Source: Avena insularis (taxonomy: Eukaryota > Streptophyta > Magnoliopsida > Poales > Poaceae). Taken from it: a stretch of 64,000 nt of DNA. A model generated the notes under the pieces. That model worked only from the letters and a program-made list of their open reading frames with translations, searched no databases and had not been told where the DNA came from. The position numbers were made by a program, and so were the translations under genes. The stretch covers positions 466,222,744-466,286,743 of the forward strand of contig CM042697.1 of NCBI GenBank assembly GCA_023614405.1, in the 5' to 3' direction. Below, one piece after another: positions 57,837 through 64,000 of the stretch; positions within the stretch are counted from its first letter, which is position 1; each line of letters begins with the position of its first letter.

Positions 57837-59636
57837 AAGTGTTTTTTGTAGTCGATTAGAAAAGGGTAGGCCTCGCTCGGTTCGCTCCTGCGGGCGAACC
57901 CTAGCTCGCGCCACCGCCCCTCCACCCTTCTTCTCCTCCCCTCGCCGCGGTGGCGTCACCTGAGCCCGGGCGTGGCGGCAGAGCCTCCTCTCCCTTGTTT
58001 GGCGGCACGACGCGGGTGGCCTCGGCGGATGGGGGCACAGCGCTGGTTGGAGGGCACGGCGGCACGGCTTCTCATGGCGGTGTGGCGGTGACATGGTTAT
58101 ACCCTACGGGTACGTAACTTCATCATACCTGGTCCAGCCCAAGGAAGGCCCACAGCAGATATACGCTGGCCCATGAAGATTTTCGGGTGGCCAAGGCCCA
58201 TAACGCCTTCGGATCCTTGGAGAGCAAGACTAGCATAGATAGGAAATTTGAAGGGGTAAAACCCTAGAACCTGTAACCGACTAGGACTATGCCCGGGACC
58301 TGCCTAAGTCTATATAAAGGCCAGGAGGGCACGTCCTAGATCTCTCGACTCATACTTTCAAGACACACCCCTAACGCCGGATCGAATCTGCGCACCACTG
58401 TAACCTTGGTTCACCGTAATCAAGAGCGAATAAGCGGGAGTAGGGTTTTCCCTCAGGGCTGAACACAGGTAAATCTCGTGTCCCCTGGTTGCTTGTCTGT
58501 TAACCGTGCCACGTTCTCCAGCATCCCCATCTTCTCCAAAACCCAAGTCCATAACAATGGGCATTGACGAGATTAAACCTCGTTAGCCGGCTCCTGTGCA
58601 TGCGGCGCGCACTCGACGACGGTGACTGCTGCGCCGCTGCGGGGCGTGGTGGTCGGCGCGTCTGCGGGCGGTCGCAAGGTGGCTCCGGCGGCGGAGGGCT
58701 TCGCACGCGGCAGGAGCAAGACGCACGGACATGGCGGCGAAGCGTAGCCGGCGGTTAGGGTGGATGGGACCCGCGGCATCCGCGGCCAGCCTGTTGCAGC
58801 GCGGCGGTGGACTTTATAGGCCCGTCAGGGCCTAGCTGGACTGCCATGAGACTAGTTTGCCTCCGCGGAGGCTTTACGGGCCTGCTGGGCCCGGCCGGAC
58901 CCATGGTGGACTGGTTTGTCTGCGGCAGCGTCCGGTCGACTACCGCCTTCGGCAGTGGAGGAAGTTTCCTCCCGCGCGGCCGCAGTACTGTGGGCCCCGT
59001 TTCATTTCTACCTGGTTCACAATGTTGCAGTCCTCGCGACGGCTTGCTCGGTGAGGCGATGATGAAGAAGTCGAAACCGGAGTGGCGCGTGTTCATGGGC
59101 GGCGAGTTTGGGTGGTGGCGAGGCTTCGCTCTCGCGGGTCTCCTGTGCAACGACTCGTCCAGGGGTTGGGGATAGGGCCCTCACGAGAAATCTTTGTCGG
59201 CTTGACTGACACCGACGCGGTGCCGCCTGCGGGTGGCATCTTCCTTCTTGAAGGGCGTCGTGGCTTCCCTTCTTCCATTCCCCTATGCATGCCAGGGAAA
59301 CCCTAGGGCCATTCTCTGGTCCGGGCAGCAGCGGTCGCCTTCCCTCTTGAGGGTGTTGCTTGGCACTTGACGAGTCGGGGCTAGGAGCGTGGGGGGCATT
59401 CTTCGGAGGGCGTAGCGGTTGTGGTCTTCCTCGTCTAGTTGATCCGTCTCCGTCTCATCTCCTTTGTGTTTTCCTTTGTTTTTCGTTCGGGCGTGTGTGT
59501 GTTGTTGCCCCAGCATCGTGTATCGTGTTGTCACTGTCTTTGGACGTTGTGCTGTCTGGTCTAGCAGCGGTCTCACATGTATGTTTTATTTATAAAATGG
59601 GGCGAAAGCCTGTTTTGAGAAGTGTTTTTCGTAGTC
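57837..59636 (+). mobile_element. Noncoding retroposon with LINE-like 3' tail and 17-bp target duplication
   Basis: AAGTGTTTTTTGTAGTC (57837-57853) and AAGTGTTTTTCGTAGTC (59620-59636) flank the element, one mismatch. The body (57854-59619) is GC-rich and has no credible protein. Its 3' end, TTTATTTATAAAATGG...AAAGCCTGTTTTGAG, resembles the tail of the LINE at 54815, so it was probably copied by LINE machinery. A solo LTR is nested inside. Overlapping ORFs on both strands are composition effects. Confidence 0.72.
58089..58585 (+). repeat. Solo LTR of the Tat-like gypsy family (497 bp)
   Basis: TGACATGGTTATACCC...CCTCGTTA, about nine-tenths identical by eye to 4818-5316 over its whole length. 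The flanks GGCGG (58084-58088) and GCCGG (58586-58590) look like a 5-bp duplication with one change. No internal element sequence is present, so it arose by recombination between the two LTRs. Confidence 0.85.
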
Positions 59637-59667
59637 CTACAAAATATGGAAGTGCCTTAGGTTTTGT

Positions 59668-59866
59668 ATTGAGTTGAAGGAAAGGCAGATCTAGTTCCGC
59701 ACATGAGTCCTTTGGTAATGGCAAGACAGTTATCACTGTTTACCAGCAAGGCTAGCGTTATAAGAATTTTTATTGAGTTTCAAAACTGAGGAAAGGCAGA
59801 CCAAGTTACGCAATGAGTTCTTTGGTCAAATGGCACGATAGTTCTCACTGTTTACCAGGAAAGCCA
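59668..59866. repeat. Imperfect direct repeat of ~90 bp
   Basis: Two copies share GAGGAAAGGCAGA-type, GTTCCGCACATGAGTCCTTTGG / GTTACGCAATGAGTTCTTTGG and TCTCACTGTTTACCAG words, at 59668-59753 and 59771-59866. The repeat lies beyond the 3' end of the patatin-like gene and is noncoding. Confidence 0.7.
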
Positions 59867-60209
59867 CACCGATTCGTAGTATTCCATTGCAAGCACCCTA
59901 CGTACATTACATCGTAGTTTGCAGCACACGAACACGTACGTCTCACCATTTTTTCCTACCTACAAATCTTTCACATTTCACTCGACCGCTCTCCTCTTTC
60001 TTCCACGGCCGCGCGCGCTCGCCCACCGTCATCGGCGGCGGCGACCTTGGCCGGGAGCGAGCGCCATGGGCAGGCGGGTGGCGGCGCCGGCAGGCAACCA
60101 AAACGCTCTAGCTAATGCCGGCGCCGCGCTAACTAAAAAGCCAAGCAACAAATAAATAACTCAGAAACCAGAGCTAGTTAATTAATCAGCGTCGTCGATT
60201 CGACGGTCT

Positions 60210-61569
60210 TCAGGGCGACTCCGAGGAGGAGTTGGTGGAGACGGTGATGAGCGTGGACGCCGACGAGGACGACGTCCGGGGCGTCGCCGACGGCTTTATG
60301 AGCACCACGGGGGTCTTGCTGTCCATCCTCCGGTGGTGCTCCTGCACCAGCTGCTCCGCCACGCCGTCCAGCCGCTCGCCGTTGGTCTCCGGCATCAGCT
60401 TCTTGCCCTGGAACAGGACGGACTCCACCCCCCGCTCCGCCATCGCCGCCTCCGCCGTCGCTCCGGCTGCAATGCCGTTGCCCTGAGGAGACAACGCAAG
60501 ATGGAGAGTTAGCTTTGCTTAATTAAAGTAGGGAAGAAAATTACAGTGTTTATTTACCTGGATGCGGATGTAGTTGGTTGCTCTGTTCTCCCCGAACGCC
60601 ATTGATACGGCTTGGTCCACCTGAAAAGCACAGTCCTGTTAGCCCAGCGTACGTGACGACAGTACGATTCTGTCCGTGCAATGAATGCTGAAGAATCAAT
60701 CGTGGACGTACCATGTCGGCCTGGCACGCGCCAGCGATGCGGAGGAGGCCGGAGGACGAGGACGCGCGGTGGACCGAGGGGGCCGCGTTCCCGCCGAGGG
60801 ACAGCACGACGAGGTCGCCCGCGCCGGCGGCGAATGGAAACTCGCGCTTGTTGTGGAGCACGTGGGTGACGGCCACGGCGGTCGGGTTGGCCACACCGGC
60901 ACCGCCCGCGCCGGCGGCGCGCAGCCTGGTCCGCCCGTCCAGCGAGGCCACCTCGGCCGACCCTACCCCGCAGGCCGCTGCGCAGACCTGCCAGAGCGGG
61001 AAGTCGAACGCCTCGGCCTCGACGGCGTCGGCACGGGAGAACACGAACGGCGCCGCCGTGGCCATGTCGTAGCAGGGTATCAGCAGCGGCTTGGCCGCGT
61101 CCCTCACGGTGAGGTCCCCGAACACCTTATTGAACACCGCCTCCGGCCGCGAGGAGAACAGCCCGCCGCGGCCGCCGCGCCCGGAGAACACCTTTCGGTT
61201 CTTGGCCACGACGTCGCGCGCTGCCTCCGCGGGCATCCGGCGCGCGAACAGCGCGGCCGCGAGGAACCCGCCGGCGCCAGACCCGGCCGCCAGGTCGAAG
61301 TAATCCGCGACGCGCGCGGCGGGGTTCCCGGAGAGCTCCTGCAGGCGGCGCTCCAGCCTGACGAGGGCGGCCGCGGCCAGCGCGCCGCCGTCGGCGCCCC
61401 CGTCGATGGAGAGCACGCGCACGCGGCCCGCGCTCAGCTCCGGCGTCTGCGCGCCGAACAGGAAGTTGGACTCCAGGATGGAGAAGATCTCCTTGCTGAG
61501 CCTGTCCGAACCGCCGCCGCCGCCGAACGGCAGGGTCTGCTCGAGCAGCGCGAGTGCGGGGGTCGCCAT
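60210..61569 (-). CDS. Group III patatin-like protein (pPLAIII-type), three exons
   Basis: Exons 61569-60712, 60620-60558 and 60482-60210 have GT donors (GTACGT, GTAAAT) and TTTTCAG / CTCCTCAG acceptors, giving 397 residues. Residues 50-62 (VRVLSIDGGADGG) are the oxyanion-loop region. Residues 96-100 read GSGAG where classical patatins have GxSxG, so Gly98 replaces the nucleophile. The C-terminal catalytic Asp is also absent (GAGGAGVANP, 220-229). Conserved blocks include PLLIPCYDMATAAPFVFSRA and AVAVTHVLHNKREFP. Exon 2 (VDQAVSMAFGENRATNYIRI) and exon 3 (ERGVE, ETNGERLDG, Ser-rich tail) also fit group III. Known: pPLAIII proteins with GxGxG motifs affect lipid levels, cell elongation and plant stature (for example rice DEP3), and whether catalysis is intrinsic is debated. 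No stop or frameshift is seen. The start was chosen because it is the first ATG after the TATA box in the family frame. Confidence 0.92.
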
Positions 61570-61707
61570 TAATTGAAGGTCGAAGCTTCTTCTTGTAGCA
61601 AGAGAACTGTGTGTCGTGATTGGGAAGATGAGGCCGGGGAGCGAGCGAACGAGCACAGAGTGTGTGCCTGTGTGTGTAGAGTCTTGGCGCCTGCTGGGGA
61701 ATTTATA
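61570..61707 (-). promoter_or_regulatory. Core promoter and 5' leader of the patatin-like gene
   Basis: The minus strand has TATAAAT at 61707-61701, about 130 bp before the ATG. The intervening leader is compact, with ACACAC runs, and has no upstream ATG in a good context. The transcription start is probably near 61675. Confidence 0.6.
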
Positions 61708-61709
61708 CT

Positions 61710-62950
61710 GTGGCGGGCACTCTGCTTCGGTTAGCTTCGCGCCACGGAGCAGGGCAGCGTGCACTCGTGCACATTGGTGCGGGTGCGCCGCGTGTCGTGT
61801 GTCGTTTTGCCTCGACCAATGGCTGCGTCCGTGCGTGCATCCTCCAGTTGGTCAGTTGGTGGTCTACTACTCTGTTTTTCTCATCCAATCTTACTATTTT
61901 TCTCATCCATTTTCTCTACTTCTCCAAGCTAATCTGTAGAAAAATTATAAGACCAATACTTGATATTTGGATCTTAAAATGTCCAAACTTCAAAACCCAT
62001 AGAAAGTGTAGATCAGAGGTTCAAAACTAGGTCGTTACGAATATATTCTGATTGGTATGTTTTTCAGCTAAATGGCACTACTATGAACTACGATTTATAA
62101 TCCATAGAAAGTGTAGATCAGACATTTATATCTTTCAAGAACAACACTTGTTGAGTCATCTCCTTTCTGCTTCATGTCCATTTTGCTTTATGTGTCTAGA
62201 ATCATCTTTTGTATTGCTAAGTGTTAAGAGAAAAGTAGCTTCACTAGTTGTCTACTTTTTTCTTTCAAAAAGGTCTAATCGTCCACTAAAAGATAATTCC
62301 ACCATATGAAGAACAACATGATCCAGAAGGTCCTCCTCATGGCATCCTCCAAATTTAGTGTGACGCACTTCGTGTGGTACAATAGATTCATCCAATTGTC
62401 TTTTGGCATAACATCATATGCCACAATGGAATCAATTGTATGATTTGGCTTCCATTGAAAGCTTAGGAGGCATCATACGATTCGTACGTACCTCCTCAAG
62501 GACATGTGACCCCATGGGTATCGGCCTAGTGCCCAAATCGAGGTGTGAATGCTATGGACCGTTCACTAGGAATGTCGTAGATGTGCACTCGAACTTCAGT
62601 GATGCAATCAAACTGGTGCATGCGCCTCTAGCAATGTTGTGATGCTCTTCAAAGATCATTGTAACAATGGGTTCATTGGATGCATGACAATCGCCATCAT
62701 TACAAATGAACCCGGATTTCTAGAGTATGTCTTTCACATGCAGGAAATCAGCCTCATCCTTATCAATGAAATAAATGTCCACATATTATGCATCGTGCTA
62801 ATCGGCCAATCCATGTATAAATTGATATTTGGAGTTCAAACTATTGACACATGAGGGTTGTGTCGGCTTGACCAGCCACTCTTCATCCTCCATGGCACTA
62901 GCACCTAGTATTTGTAGTGTCCCGACCATGCATTATTCATCCTTATTATA
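61710..62950. other. Intergenic stretch upstream of the patatin-like gene
   Basis: Includes a 21-bp direct repeat CCATAGAAAGTGTAGATCAGA at 61997-62017 and 62102-62122. The stretch 62300-62880 has plus-strand ORFs of about 70 codons without recognisable homology and might be a decayed gene or transposon. Nothing firmer can be said. Confidence 0.5.
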
Positions 62951-62954
62951 GGTA

Positions 62955-63028
62955 CTCCCACAATAAGTCTTGTTGATTTAATACAACTTTGTACTAAGTC
63001 AATGACACTTATTATGGATCGGACAGAG
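62955..63028. mobile_element. Short Stowaway-like MITE
   Basis: Ends CTCCCACAATAAGT and ACTTATTATGGATCGGACAGAG are inverted in decayed form, flanked by TA at 62953-62954 and 63029-63030. The interior AACAAGACTTATT / TTAGTACAAAGTTG type sequence is typical of Triticeae Stowaway copies, internally deleted here. Confidence 0.75.
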
Positions 63029-63030
63029 TA

Positions 63031-64000
63031 GCTTCTTTGAAATTGGTAGGACATTCTCCTCACTCTTGCGATATCTTGACCAGCCACTCATCATACTCAA
63101 GTTGCATTTTCTCTAAATGTTAATTTTGTTTCTGAATGTGTCAAGAACATAAGTCTGTCACAATAATTTTCAAAAGAAAGGTGAAATGAATAGTGATGCA
63201 CGGATACTATATTTTATTGAAAAAATTGTGTGTAGGCTTTAATTTTTTGGCATGATATGGAAAAATATATCATAACAGCTAGTGTGTTTTGTAGTTCCAA
63301 CTCTAGCTTGTATGATGTCAGATATTTAAATGGTAGAATACACCAAGGAATACTTCCACTTGCTTTGATACGGTTTTTATAGAAAGGTTTAAGTTCCATT
63401 ATACTTATACTTGTAACAAAATGCTTAGTAAAACTATATTATGATCTTGTAACAAAGACATGTCAATAAGGTAAACTATTGATAAAGTGATGGGAGAAAA
63501 CTGAAAAATAAGAAGATAAACTAGGAATTCAAAGGATGTTGTGGAAATCCTCTTCTAATAATCCTACGAAAGCACATCCCAGATATTATCGGAAATGATA
63601 GTAACTATTTTATATAAACCTTTCCGTGGAGGCATACTTCCATCATTTTGGTCATTATAAATATCTACCATCTTTCTATAGTATCTTTAGGATGATGATT
63701 TTCTTATTTAGGGATACTTAAAAAACCATCTCAACATGAAGAAATGTGATAAGATTCTGTATCATAATTCTTGGGGCATGGACATAGCACATGAATCCAA
63801 AACCTTAGTTAGAGCATATGTGTGAGGTAAATATAGCTGCATCTCCGAAGGAGAATTTATTAATTTCATGTGCATCTGATCCGGTACTTATCATTTAAGC
63901 TTGCACAACCTTTTTTATTGTAGTAATTGGTGTTTCTGAACATATATTTGATTCCCTAGAGTGTTGAGTTCTTCCCTACTGATTCCATGATAGAATATGG
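63031..64000. other. AT-rich intergenic DNA
   Basis: Short ORFs only, no domain, no repeat ends and no promoter-like organisation that I could support. Confidence 0.5.

Noticed and set aside
60685..61572. 295-codon plus-strand ORF opposite the patatin-like gene
   Set aside because: It mirrors a GC-rich coding exon. The minus strand shows family blocks and correct splice sites, and the plus frame has none.
1..64000. CRISPR arrays, phage, integrons or bacterial-type defence systems
   Set aside because: No regular repeat-spacer arrays or such genes were seen. Introns, LTRs and MITEs make this nuclear plant DNA.

Overview
This window looks like intergenic DNA of a large-genome grass, most likely Triticeae (wheat, barley or a relative). 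The evidence is a BARE/Angela-like copia LTR, Stowaway MITEs, CACTA elements whose flanks are full of TAGTCCCGG/CCGGGACTA palindromes, Ty3/gypsy elements with multi-kilobase LTRs, and one GC-rich monocot gene with short introns. No rRNA, tRNA, CRISPR or bacterial-type operon was seen. Family names rest on recognising motifs; no database was searched.

Layout. 1-5316: 3' part of a Tat-like Ty3/gypsy element. It carries two intron-containing antisense genes (at least one with a PF04195-type 'gypsy type transposon' domain), repeated purine-tract motifs and a 499-bp 3' LTR. It sits in the end of a copia element (5317-7245), which in turn sits in the gag of another gypsy copy (7246-8090). 8091-14090: lower-copy intergenic DNA with MITE remnants and a Harbinger-like element (11459-12355) packed with a higher-order minisatellite. 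14091-46854: a decayed CACTA transposon on the minus strand, with a TNP2 transposase remnant, a Transposase_24/Ulp1-protease gene and passenger ORFs. Its second gene is split by a chromodomain-type gypsy element with 4-kb LTRs (16864-39825), whose 5' LTR is itself split by a complete copia element (20621-29641). 46855-54790: a very long gypsy-type LTR and noncoding interior in minus orientation. 54815-57650: a 5'-truncated LINE, minus strand. 57854-59619: a noncoding retroposon with a 17-bp target duplication and a LINE-like 3' tail, containing a solo LTR of the same family as 4818-5316. 60210-61569: the only convincing host gene, a three-exon group III patatin-like protein on the minus strand. 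61710-64000: noncoding DNA with a MITE.

How it fits together. Almost all coding capacity is transposon-derived and broken by stops and frameshifts. The order of insertion can be read from target duplications: CACTA first, then gypsy (5 bp, one mismatch), then copia (5-bp perfect ATTCC). I found no undescribed multi-gene system. The most unusual items are the antisense spliced genes in the Tat-like element, the minisatellite-filled Harbinger-like element, the LINE-tail retroposon, and a 55-60 bp block that differs completely between otherwise near-identical copia LTRs.
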